Shown: positions 1 to 6,148 of the stretch, one piece after another | How positions within the stretch are numbered: the stretch's first letter is position 1 | Layout of the letters: each line of letters begins with the position of its first letter | Source of the DNA: an uncultured Clostridia bacterium | GTDB taxonomy: Bacteria > Bacillota > Clostridia > TANB77 > CAG-508 | Direction of reading: 5' to 3' | NCBI GenBank assembly: GCA_948946035.1 | Contig: CARBKU010000002.1 | Span: forward strand, 12,870-24,088 | Length of the DNA: 11,219 nucleotides | Translations under genes and position numbers: made by a program | Notes under the pieces: model-generated | What the model was told of the DNA's origin: nothing | The model's input: the letters and a program-made list of their open reading frames with translations, nothing else | Databases searched by the model: none

Positions 1-813
1 ATAACACCAAATCATCTAAATATACATAAAGATTATCAAGAATATATAGATGCAAAGAAAAACATTTTTAAATATCAAAAAGAAGATGGAATATTAATAT
101 TAAATTACGATAATGAAATTACAAGAAATTGTGCTAAAGAAGCAAACGGGAAAGTTATCTTCTTTAGTAGCAAAGAGAAATTAGACGATGGATTTATTGT
201 AGATGATAAAATTATAAAACAATGTGATGATAAAATAAGAAAACATATTCTAAATACTAATGAAGTTTTATTAAAAGGTAAACACAATTATGAAAATATT
301 GCTACTGCTTTAGCTGCTACACAAACTTTAGTAGATATTGATACAGCAGTAAATGTGATTAAAGAATTTAAAGCAGTAGAACATAGATTAGAATATGTTA
401 GAGAAATTGATAATGTAAAATGGTATAATGACTCTGCAAGTTCTTCTCCTACAAGAGCAATATCAGGCTTAAATGCATTTGATGAAAAAATAACACTAAT
501 AGCTGGAGGATATGACAAAAACTTAGACTATGAAACAATGGCAAAACCAGTAATAAATAAAGTATCAAATTTAATACTTATAGGGCAAACCTCAGGAAAA
601 ATATTTGATGCAGTAAAGCAAGAATTAGAAAACCAACAAAAAAATTTGCCAATATATATGTGCAATAGTTTAGAAGAAGCAATAGAATTAGCAAAAAAAG
701 TAACACGACAAGGTGAAGTAGTATTATTTTCGCCAGCTAGTGCAAGTTTTGATATGTTTAAAAATGCAGTAGAAAGAGGAAATAAATTTAAAGAATTTGT
801 ACAAAATCTATGA
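1..813 (+). CDS. murD: UDP-N-acetylmuramoylalanine--D-glutamate ligase, 5'-truncated by the window edge
   Basis: The frame is open from base 1 to the TGA at 811-813, giving the last 270 residues of a protein normally near 450. MurD is the cytoplasmic ATP-dependent ligase that adds D-glutamate to UDP-MurNAc-L-Ala in peptidoglycan precursor synthesis. Visible family landmarks are NHLNIH at the start, the central-domain KGKHNYENIATA, EHRLEYV at the entry to the C-terminal domain, NDSASSSPTRAISGL at the position of the DSKATN-type substrate loop (in the form I associate with clostridial MurD), LIAGGYDKN, and the terminal block SPASASFDMFKNAVERGNKF. The N-terminal UDP-binding domain and the ATP P-loop lie outside the window. 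No frameshift or missing block is seen. The gene ends 17 bases before an intrinsic terminator. Family assignment is secure; upstream operon partners cannot be seen. Confidence 0.95.
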   Translation: MTPNHLNIHKDYQEYIDAKKNIFKYQKEDGILILNYDNEITRNCAKEANGKVIFFSSKEKLDDGFIVDDKIIKQCDDKIRKHILNTNEVLLKGKHNYENIATALAATQTLVDIDTAVNVIKEFKAVEHRLEYVREIDNVKWYNDSASSSPTRAISGLNAFDEKITLIAGGYDKNLDYETMAKPVINKVSNLILIGQTSGKIFDAVKQELENQQKNLPIYMCNSLEEAIELAKKVTRQGEVVLFSPASASFDMFKNAVERGNKFKEFVQNL

Positions 814-822
814 TAAATTCTC

Positions 823-850
823 ACATAACAAAAAAACTCCTCATATTATA
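823..850 (+). promoter_or_regulatory. Possible sigma-E/sigma-K type sporulation promoter inside the terminator
   Basis: CATATTATA at 842-850 fits the CATAnnnTA -10 pattern of Bacillus mother-cell sigma factors. An AC dinucleotide at 823-824 stands 17 bases upstream, as in sigma-K promoters. A transcript would begin near 856, after the 5' arm of the hairpin, leaving the ribosome binding site at 862-868 free. This is a pattern match only, in AT-rich DNA where such a match can arise by chance. Confidence 0.3.
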
Positions 851-875
851 TAGAAAATATGAAGGAGGTTTTTTT
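831..875 (+). terminator. Intrinsic terminator of murD that overlaps the next gene's ribosome binding site
   Basis: The 5' arm 831-847 (A-run, CTCCT, CATATT) pairs with the 3' arm 856-875 (AATATG, AGGAG, T-run) around the loop 848-855. There is one bulged A and a mismatch near the base. A tract of seven Ts (869-875) follows the G-rich part. The CTCCT at 837-841 pairs exactly with AGGAG at 863-867, which is the Shine-Dalgarno sequence of the gene starting at 878. The hairpin can therefore both end murD transcription and hide the ribosome binding site in read-through RNA. Confidence 0.85.
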
Positions 876-877
876 AT

Positions 878-1537
878 ATGAACGAACAATCATATGAAGA
901 CTACATAAGAAGCATATTAGGATATCCTAATAATTCTATTAATAATATGTGTAATAGTTGTTATGATAATAATTCTTATACAATGGAATATAGTGCAAAT
1001 GCTCAAAATACTACTGATAATACTGTTTTGGAAAGTTGCTATCCAGAAATTTATAAAATAGTTTATCCAATGATAACAAAAAGATGTGCAAGTAATAGTA
1101 TGCCAGTAACACGTGAATTAGTAGAAAATATGACAGATGAAATTTATTCTGCTGTTGAGTCTACAAATGAGATTGGTATTAATATAACATTGAAAAATGA
1201 AGTTAAAACAACACAAAATAGAACTACAAATCAGGTTAATTCAACAGCAAGAAGAGAAACTAGACCTGAGGATGTAAACAAAAGTGCTTTAGAGCAGAAT
1301 AGAGGAGAAGATAGACAATTTAGAAATAATAATTTAAGAGATTTAATAAAAGTTTTACTTATTCGAGAATTAATTGGTAGACCAGGTTTCCCTGGAAATA
1401 GACCACCAATGCCACCACGTCCTCCAAGACCACCATTTCCAGGAGGAAATAGGCCAGGGGGGCCAGGACCACGACCACCAATTATGCCACGAGGTTCAAT
1501 AGAGTATAATTATCCACCTGAACTTTATGAAATATAA
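878..1537 (+). CDS. Unrecognised 219-residue protein with Gly/Pro/Arg-rich tail
   Basis: I do not recognise a named family. The ATG at 878 follows GAAGGAGG (861-868) at good spacing. Residues 1-50 are Asn/Ser/Tyr-rich. Residues about 53-95 look like the one conserved-looking block (CYPEIYKIVYPMITKRC, then a helical MTDEIYSAVE stretch). Residues 100-150 are polar and probably disordered. A short hydrophobic helix (LRDLIKVLLIRELIG) precedes a Pro/Gly/Arg tail at about 168-206 made of RPP, PPRPP and GGNRPGGPGP repeats. Four cysteines (25, 28, 54, 70) are all in the N-terminal third. No signal peptide or membrane segment is evident. Low-complexity Gly/Pro tails and neighbourhood with a sporulation gene would fit a spore-coat or surface-associated protein, but that is inference. 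The Pro-rich part is locally much richer in GC because of CCA/GGA codons. Confidence 0.85.
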   Translation: MNEQSYEDYIRSILGYPNNSINNMCNSCYDNNSYTMEYSANAQNTTDNTVLESCYPEIYKIVYPMITKRCASNSMPVTRELVENMTDEIYSAVESTNEIGINITLKNEVKTTQNRTTNQVNSTARRETRPEDVNKSALEQNRGEDRQFRNNNLRDLIKVLLIRELIGRPGFPGNRPPMPPRPPRPPFPGGNRPGGPGPRPPIMPRGSIEYNYPPELYEI

Positions 1538-1561
1538 AGTTTAAATAAAATAAAAGAAAAA

Positions 1562-1590
1562 TTTACCACTTATAGAATAAATTATATAAT
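1562..1590 (+). promoter_or_regulatory. Vegetative (sigma-A type) promoter of the CBS-domain gene
   Basis: TTTACC (1562-1567) and a perfect TATAAT (1585-1590) are separated by 17 bases in the 130-base gap after the preceding gene. The start point would be near 1597, giving a leader of about 70 bases. No strong terminator separates the preceding gene from this one, so some read-through is also possible. Confidence 0.6.
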
Positions 1591-1667
1591 TATACAACTA
1601 TAATACAGTATAAAAGATTTTATTTTGCAAAAAATATAAATGAGAAATTTTGAAAGGTGGTAAAAGC

Positions 1668-2114
1668 ATGAAAGTAAATGAATGTATGTGCACAGATGTA
1701 TGCTGTGTAAATCCAGACACAAAATTAAATGAAATTGCAAAATTAATGAGCGAAAATCATATAGGATGTGTACCTGTATGTGATGATAATAATTGTATAT
1801 GTGGTATAGTAACAGATAGAGACATACTTTTAAGATGTGTAGCATGTGAAAAAGATGCAAAAGCAATACCTGTTAGTGAGATAATGACTTGTAATGTATG
1901 TACTTGTAAAACAAATGATGATATGACAAATGCAGAAACAAAAATGTCACAAAATCAAATAAGAAGATTGCCTGTATGTGATAATGAAAATCATGTTGTA
2001 GGAATATTAACATTAGCGGACTTAGCAAATAATGATAGAGAACTTGGAAAACAAGAAGTATGCACAACAATAGAAAACATTTGTAATTGTAATAGCAAAA
2101 AAAATGCAGAATAA
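1668..2114 (+). CDS. Cysteine-rich tandem CBS-domain protein
   Basis: This 148-residue protein consists of two CBS motifs forming one Bateman module: about residues 2-59 and 69-123. Family landmarks are VNPDTKLNEIAKLM, GIVTDRDIL (the T-x-x-D nucleotide-contact pattern at 49-52), QIRRLPVCDNENHVVGILTLADLA. CBS pairs usually bind adenine nucleotides or S-adenosylmethionine as regulatory ligands. The ATG at 1668 is chosen because AAAGGTGG (1653-1660) precedes it by seven bases; a TTG at 1650 would lie upstream of that site. The unusual point is 17 cysteines (11% of residues), placed at 6, 8, 12, 13, 34, 38, 43, 45, 57, 60, 75, 78, 80, 104, 132, 139 and 141. Several occupy places where relatives usually carry Val, Ser or Thr. 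No membrane segment or effector domain is attached. The partner protein is unknown. Confidence 0.9.
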   Translation: MKVNECMCTDVCCVNPDTKLNEIAKLMSENHIGCVPVCDDNNCICGIVTDRDILLRCVACEKDAKAIPVSEIMTCNVCTCKTNDDMTNAETKMSQNQIRRLPVCDNENHVVGILTLADLANNDRELGKQEVCTTIENICNCNSKKNAE

Positions 2115-2122
2115 AAACAACT

Positions 2123-2150
2123 AAAAGGACGGATAATCTCCGTTCTTTTT
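2123..2150 (+). terminator. Intrinsic terminator after the CBS gene
   Basis: AAAAGGACGGA (2123-2133) pairs with TCCGTTCTTTT (2139-2149) with one G-T wobble around the loop TAATC, followed by Ts to 2150. The ytvI start is only 27 bases further on. Confidence 0.85.
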
Positions 2151-2159
2151 ACATATACT
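2131..2159 (+). promoter_or_regulatory. Possible sigma-E type promoter of ytvI within the terminator
   Basis: CATATACT (2152-2159) matches seven of eight positions of the sigma-E -10 consensus CATACAHT. GGATAAT (2131-2137), 14 bases upstream, matches five of seven of the -35 KMATATT. ytvI is a sigma-E gene in Bacillus subtilis, which makes the site attractive. Against it, the start point would fall near 2165, at the edge of the ribosome binding site AAGGAG (2165-2170). That leaves almost no leader. Confidence 0.3.
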
Positions 2160-2177
2160 AAATTAAGGAGAAAAATT

Positions 2178-3275
2178 ATGATTTTTGATGTTTCATATTG
2201 GACAAGAGTAGGAAAAAGAATTTTATATGTAGTATTTATATTGTTAGGTTTATATATTGGTTTAAAGCTATCAATTTTTTACATGCCATTTCTAGTAGCA
2301 TTTATAATTTCTTTAATTATTGAACCAGCAATAAAATACATTATGAAAAAAACAAAATTATCGAGAAGAACTAGTTCTATAATAATATTTGTAGTAGTTT
2401 TAATAATTATACTAGGAAGTTTAAGTTGGCTAATTATAACACTATTTTCTGAATCTTCCAGTTTACTTCAAGGGCTAAATGACTATTTTAGTAAAGCATA
2501 TGAAATTTTTCAAAACTTCATGTCTAGCTTTAATTTTGACAAAATTCATCTGTCAGATGAAATTTTAGGTGTTATACAAAATTCAACAGGAGATATTTTA
2601 AATAATGTATCATCTTGGCTAAGAAATTCTTTAACAGGATTAATAGACATAGTAACTAGTTTGCCATCAATTGCAATATGTATAGGTATTACAATTCTTG
2701 CTTTATATTTTATTTGTGTTGATAAAATATATATATTAGATCAAATAGAACATCATTTACCTAAATTATGGGTTAAAAAGATAGGAAATCATTTAAAAGA
2801 TTTAATTAAAACTTTAGGTGGGTACTTAAAAGCAGAAGTTTCACTTGTATTTGTTTCTTTTTTGATTTCTTTAGTTGGGCTGTATTTTCTAAGAATAATG
2901 AATTTTAATATAGAATATCCTTTACTAATGGCTTTATTTATAGGGTTTGTAGATGCCCTACCAATTTTAGGTTCAGGCACAGTTATGATTCCATGGGCAA
3001 TTATTTGTGGTATAAATGGAGATTTAAAACTTGGTATTGCTATTATTGTTTTATTAGTTATAATGTCAGTTGTAAGACAACTTTTAGAACCAAAGTTGGT
3101 TAGCAAAAATATAGGGGTTCATCCAATTTTTACTTTAATTGCGATGTATACAGGTTTTAAAGTTATAGGGGTTATGGGATTACTAATTGGACCAATAGTT
3201 TTAATTATTGTTAAAAATATTTTTGCAAGTTTAATAGACCAAGGTGTATTTAAAACTATTTTTGATAAAAGGTAA
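2178..3275 (+). CDS. ytvI: Sporulation integral membrane protein YtvI, AI-2E/PerM-type family
   Basis: This 365-residue polytopic membrane protein has hydrophobic segments near residues 14-30, 34-50, 66-90, 163-181, 218-238, 245-265, 266-280, 285-302 and 314-347. A polar stretch at about 92-150 lies between the third and fourth. The family signature is clear: a Pro/Gly-rich DALPILGSGTVMIPW block (259-273) and RQLLEPKLVSKNIGVHP (300-316). The AI-2E/PerM family is broad. The length and N-terminal arrangement fit the YtvI branch, which in Bacillus is under sigma-E and affects sporulation; its transported substrate is not known. The ATG follows AAGGAG (2165-2170) with good spacing. The gene is separated from the CBS gene by a terminator and faces guaA across a shared terminator. 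The general family is certain; the YtvI subtype is probable. Confidence 0.85.
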   Translation: MIFDVSYWTRVGKRILYVVFILLGLYIGLKLSIFYMPFLVAFIISLIIEPAIKYIMKKTKLSRRTSSIIIFVVVLIIILGSLSWLIITLFSESSSLLQGLNDYFSKAYEIFQNFMSSFNFDKIHLSDEILGVIQNSTGDILNNVSSWLRNSLTGLIDIVTSLPSIAICIGITILALYFICVDKIYILDQIEHHLPKLWVKKIGNHLKDLIKTLGGYLKAEVSLVFVSFLISLVGLYFLRIMNFNIEYPLLMALFIGFVDALPILGSGTVMIPWAIICGINGDLKLGIAIIVLLVIMSVVRQLLEPKLVSKNIGVHPIFTLIAMYTGFKVIGVMGLLIGPIVLIIVKNIFASLIDQGVFKTIFDKR

Positions 3276-3294
3276 ATGTAATTATTTATACAAT

Positions 3295-3336
3295 AAAAAA
3301 GACCATATAAAGTACAGTATTTATATGGTCCGTTTT
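3295..3336. terminator. Bidirectional terminator between ytvI and guaA
   Basis: GACCATATAAA (3301-3311) is perfectly complementary to TTTATATGGTC (3320-3330) around an 8-base loop. On the minus strand it is followed by six Ts (3300-3295), a strong terminator for guaA. On the plus strand it is followed by CGTTTTCT, a weaker tail serving ytvI. Confidence 0.9.
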
Positions 3337-3349
3337 CTATATATTGTTT

Positions 3350-4885
3350 TTATTCCCACTCAATTGTTGCAGGTGGTTTAGATGTAATATCATATACTAC
3401 ACGATTTACATGATTTACTTCATTTACAATTCTTGAAGAAACTTTTTCTAAAACATCATATGGAATTTTGCTCCAAATACCAGTCATAAAATCAGTTGTT
3501 TCAACTGCACGAAGAGCAATTGTATAATCATATGTTCTTTCATCACCCATAACACCTACAGATTTTAAATTTGTTAAAACTGCAAAATATTGGTTAATAT
3601 TTTTGTGTAATCCAGCAATGGCAATTTCTTCTCTAAAAATGCTATCAGCTTCTTTTAAAATATTTAATTTATCATCTGTAATATCTCCAATAATACGAAT
3701 AGCTAGTCCAGGTCCAGGGAATGGTTGTCTATAAACAAGGTTTTCTGGAATTCCTAATTCTAATCCAGTTTTTCTAACTTCATCTTTAAATAAATCTCTT
3801 AAAGGTTCAACAATCTCTTTAAAGTCTACATAGTCAGGTAGTCCTCCAACATTATGATGGCTTTTTATTACAGAACTTTTTCCTAAACCACTTTCGATTA
3901 CATCTGGATAAATAGTTCCTTGAACTAAAAAGTCAACAGTTCCAATTTTTTTAGCTTCTTCTTCAAATACTCTAATAAATTCTTCACCTATTATTTTTCT
4001 CTTTCTTTCAGGGTCTACTACACCTGCAAGTTTGTTTAAAAATCTATCTTTTGCATTTACTCTAACTAAATTTACATCAAATTGTTTTGTAAATATTTCT
4101 TCAACTTCATCTCCTTCATTTTTGCGAAGTAAGCCATGGTCAACAAATATACAAGTTAAGTTTTTTCCAATTGCTTTTGAAAGTAAAACAGCTGCAACAG
4201 ATGAGTCAACTCCTCCAGATAGGGCACATAGTGCTTTTTTGTTACCTATTTTTTCTTTTAATGCTTTTATAGAATCATCTACAAAAGATGATATTTGCCA
4301 ATCTCCAGAACAATTGCATATATTGAATAAAAAGTTTTTTATAACTTGTGTTCCGTTTACAGAGTTGTTTACTTCAGGATGAAATTGTATTCCATATAAT
4401 TTTTTTTCTGCATTTTCCATAGCTGCATTTGGACATGATTCTGTTAATCCTATGTTTTTAAATCCTTCTGGTACAGTTTCTACAAAATCTGTATGACTCA
4501 TTAAAAATTTGTTTTCTTTGTCAAATCCTTGGAAAAGGGAAGAGGTGTTATCTATTTTTACGTCTATTGTTCCATATTCTCTTTTATTTGCTCTTGCAAC
4601 GTTTCCATTTAAAGTATATGTCATTAGTTGCATTCCATAACATATTCCTAAAACTGGTATTCCTAAATTAAATATTTCTTTTGCACATTTTGGTGAGTCT
4701 TCTCCATATACACTTGCTGGTCCTCCTGTAAATATGATTCCTTTTGGTGCTTTTTCTTTTATTTTTTCTATTGAGATGTCAAATGGTACTACTTCTGAGT
4801 ATACATTGCATTCTCTAACTCTTCTTGCTATTAATTGATTGTATTGTCCTCCAAAATCTAGTATTAGTATTAGTTCATTTTTCAA
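3350..4885 (-). CDS. guaA: GMP synthase (glutamine-hydrolysing)
   Basis: GuaA converts XMP to GMP in the cytoplasm using glutamine and ATP, the last step of guanine nucleotide synthesis. The 511-residue product has normal length. The class I glutamine amidotransferase domain (about 1-190) carries the catalytic triad Cys82 in GICYGMQ and His169/Glu171 in FHPE. The ATP pyrophosphatase domain begins with the P-loop SGGVDSS (223-229). The C-terminal dimerisation domain ends in the typical KPPATIEWE. I chose the TTG at 4883-4885 as start because GGAGG (4894-4898 on the minus strand) lies eight bases before it. The longer frame from the GTG at 4900 would place that site inside the coding region and add five residues before the usual N-terminus. 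A single-gene unit with a shared terminator downstream. Confidence 0.97.
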   Translation of the reverse strand: MKNELILILDFGGQYNQLIARRVRECNVYSEVVPFDISIEKIKEKAPKGIIFTGGPASVYGEDSPKCAKEIFNLGIPVLGICYGMQLMTYTLNGNVARANKREYGTIDVKIDNTSSLFQGFDKENKFLMSHTDFVETVPEGFKNIGLTESCPNAAMENAEKKLYGIQFHPEVNNSVNGTQVIKNFLFNICNCSGDWQISSFVDDSIKALKEKIGNKKALCALSGGVDSSVAAVLLSKAIGKNLTCIFVDHGLLRKNEGDEVEEIFTKQFDVNLVRVNAKDRFLNKLAGVVDPERKRKIIGEEFIRVFEEEAKKIGTVDFLVQGTIYPDVIESGLGKSSVIKSHHNVGGLPDYVDFKEIVEPLRDLFKDEVRKTGLELGIPENLVYRQPFPGPGLAIRIIGDITDDKLNILKEADSIFREEIAIAGLHKNINQYFAVLTNLKSVGVMGDERTYDYTIALRAVETTDFMTGIWSKIPYDVLEKVSSRIVNEVNHVNRVVYDITSKPPATIEWE

Positions 4886-4915
4886 CTTTGTTACCTCCAC
4901 AATTAAATTTGTTTT

Positions 4916-4944
4916 ATTTTACCATATACTACAAAAAAATACAA
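4916..4944 (-). promoter_or_regulatory. Promoter of guaA
   Basis: On the minus strand TTGTAT (4944-4939) and TAAAAT (4921-4916) are 17 bases apart. The start point would be near 4909, leaving about 24 bases before the TTG start. That leader is too short for a purine riboswitch, and none is seen in the 110 bases upstream of the gene. Confidence 0.5.
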
Positions 4945-4998
4945 TGTTTTAGTTACAGGTTAATATTTTTTATTATTTAAATCAATTCCTAAAATAGT

Positions 4999-5169
4999 AT
5001 GAAAATTGAAGAAAAAGAATATTTTGAAAATTCTGCTAGTTCAGCAGTAAGAAGAAATGAATTAGACAGAGTAGCAAAGGATGTACTTGATGTACCAATA
5101 ACTGAACCGTTAACTGAGGAAGAACAGGATTTAGTAAGTTGGGCATGCAACAGAATTAAAAAAATCTAA
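4999..5169 (+). CDS. Possible small gene or gene remnant, 56 codons
   Basis: The ATG at 4999 opens a 56-codon frame ending at TAA 5167-5169. The product begins MKIEEKEYFENSAS, is highly charged, and ends LTEEEQDLVSWACNRIKKI, which looks like two amphipathic helices. I recognise no family. In favour of a real gene, an intrinsic terminator in the same orientation follows 24 bases later and the composition resembles coding sequence. Against it, no Shine-Dalgarno sequence precedes the ATG, and a TAA at 4990-4992 blocks any upstream extension. It may therefore be the 3' remnant of a longer, decayed gene. It is divergent from guaA. Confidence 0.45.
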   Translation: MKIEEKEYFENSASSAVRRNELDRVAKDVLDVPITEPLTEEEQDLVSWACNRIKKI

Positions 5170-5193
5170 AAGTTAGGAATGCTAATTTTTAGT

Positions 5194-5225
5194 GAGGGTA
5201 TCATGTAATTCAGATACCCTCTTTT
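5194..5225 (+). terminator. Intrinsic terminator after the small ORF
   Basis: GAGGGTATC (5194-5202) pairs perfectly with GATACCCTC (5213-5221) around a 10-base loop, followed by TTTTCTAT. On the minus strand the stem is followed by ACTAAAAATT, a poor tail. It therefore serves rightward transcription, implying that something upstream on the plus strand is, or was, transcribed. Confidence 0.8.
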
Positions 5226-5256
5226 CTATAGAATATTAAAAAAATCATATACATTT

Positions 5257-5805
5257 TTATAATATTTCACTAGTAGGAATATAACTTTCATCAGGAGGAT
5301 AAACAAACTCATCATTAGGTTTATCTGTACTCTTTATTTCAGTAATTTTCACAATAGGCATATCGCCATGATAATCACCTTTTATAATTTCGCCAGTAAC
5401 TTCTACCCAAGAATTATCAGAAAAATTCTTAGCATCATCATACTCACACAAAAATCCAACAATAACAGACTGTCTATCAGAAGAAATAATCATATCTCTT
5501 GACAAAATAAATTGATTATCTTTCAAATCTAAAACCCTATACACATAGCCAATAAAATTAATTTTAAGACCAACATACTGATTAACATTTTCATGAACTG
5601 TTTTCAAAACATTTGTATAATTACTAGTATTTAGCTTTGCCACATGATTTTTAGGTAAACATCTATCATTTTCGGCAGAACTCTTTGCACCAGTAAACAT
5701 TTTTAGCATTACAAAAACCACAGCAAATATAATAAAAATAACCATACCTGAAAAAAACATTTTATATAATTTACTTCCATTTACTTTAAAATTATAAACG
5801 AACAT
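5257..5805 (-). CDS. Single-span membrane protein with a YcgQ/DUF1980 (TIGR03943)-like C-terminal domain
   Basis: This 182-residue protein has a short basic N-terminus, one strongly hydrophobic span at about residues 17-37, and a soluble domain from about 60. I match the latter to the C-terminal domain of the YcgQ/DUF1980 family by INFIGYVYR, DNQFILSRDMI, VGFLCEYDDAKNFSDNSWVEVTGEI, then MPIVKITEI and a terminal FVYPPDESYIP. Family members usually have several membrane spans and a Cys-Cys pair after the FxLxRxxI strand; here that position reads ISSDRQS, so the pair is missing. The usual partner, a permease of the UPF0718/YcgR type, is not adjacent. The second ATG (5805) is used because GAGGA (5817-5813) lies seven bases before it; the ATG at 5820 has no such site. 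Function is unknown. The domain match was made by eye and is moderately secure. Confidence 0.75.
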   Translation of the reverse strand: MFVYNFKVNGSKLYKMFFSGMVIFIIFAVVFVMLKMFTGAKSSAENDRCLPKNHVAKLNTSNYTNVLKTVHENVNQYVGLKINFIGYVYRVLDLKDNQFILSRDMIISSDRQSVIVGFLCEYDDAKNFSDNSWVEVTGEIIKGDYHGDMPIVKITEIKSTDKPNDEFVYPPDESYIPTSEIL

Positions 5806-5838
5806 TGATTTATTCCTCATTTCTAATTAATTTAATAA

Positions 5839-5866
5839 ATTCTATGTAAAGAATAAAAAAATATGA
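5839..5866 (-). promoter_or_regulatory. Possible sigma-E type promoter of the DUF1980-like gene
   Basis: On the minus strand TCATATT (5866-5860) fits the sigma-E -35 pattern KMATATT at all seven positions. CATAGAAT (5846-5839) fits the -10 CATACAHT at seven of eight. The spacer is 13 bases, one short of the usual 14-15. The start point would be near 5833, about 28 bases before the chosen start codon, which leaves a normal leader. Confidence 0.35.
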
Positions 5867-5948
5867 TTTAAAAATTACTCATAATAACCATTAATTTCTA
5901 TAAAAAAATGAATAAATTAAATGTTTATGATGTAAATTAAAAGTATAT

Positions 5949-5957
5949 TTTAAAAAT
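5949..5957 (+). repeat. Left 9-bp direct repeat flanking the foldback element
   Basis: TTTAAAAAT is identical to 6149-6157 and abuts the element end exactly, as expected for a target-site duplication. Its low complexity in AT-rich DNA means coincidence is possible. Confidence 0.55.
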
Positions 5958-6148
5958 TTTAAGTTTCGACTTTTTTCAAGAGTAGGTTATAATATATGAT
6001 TTTTTTACACTTTGTGTGTCGCAACCTACAAAATTAAATTTTATATGTGGGTTGCTCCAATCGCACTCGCATAGTTCGTTTGGTCGCTTACGCAGTGTTT
6101 CAAAAATCATATATTATAACCTGCTCTTGAAAAAAGTCGAAACTTAAA
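5958..6148. mobile_element. 191-bp foldback (MITE-like) element
   Basis: The left arm 5958-6004 is the inverse complement of 6102-6148 at 46 of 47 positions, and the one difference still allows a G-T pair. The termini are TTTAAGTTTCGAC and its exact complement. Inside, ACACT (6007-6011) pairs with AGTGT (6094-6098). Within that a hairpin joins GCAACCTACA (6021-6030) to TGTGGGTTGC (6046-6055), and a weaker one joins CCAATCG (6057-6063) to CGTTTGG (6077-6083). The centre is clearly richer in GC and in TCGC motifs than its surroundings. GTAGGTT in the left arm (5982-5988) is complementary to AACCTAC in the inner hairpin (6023-6029), so alternative folds exist. No coding frame is present. Perfect terminal symmetry plus abutting 9-bp repeats suggests a non-autonomous mobile element; a structured RNA is the alternative. 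Confidence 0.75.

Noticed and set aside
1650..1667. Longer CBS protein starting at TTG 1650
   Set aside because: The ribosome binding site AAAGGTGG lies inside this extension and is correctly spaced for the ATG at 1668.
1582..2070. Leftward frames opposite the CBS gene
   Set aside because: They are low-complexity Leu/Ile/His/Tyr translations antisense to a clear gene, without start signals.
4886..4998. Purine riboswitch before guaA
   Set aside because: The inferred leader is only about 24 bases and the intergenic region shows no three-helix aptamer.
5806..5820. Longer DUF1980-like protein starting at ATG 5820
   Set aside because: No Shine-Dalgarno sequence precedes it, and GAGGA inside the extension is well placed for the ATG at 5805.
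5965..5993. Promoters in the arms of the foldback element (TATAAT with TTCGAC 17 bases upstream)
   Set aside because: The -10 is perfect but the -35 is very poor, and the symmetry of the arms duplicates any match automatically. Not strong enough to list.
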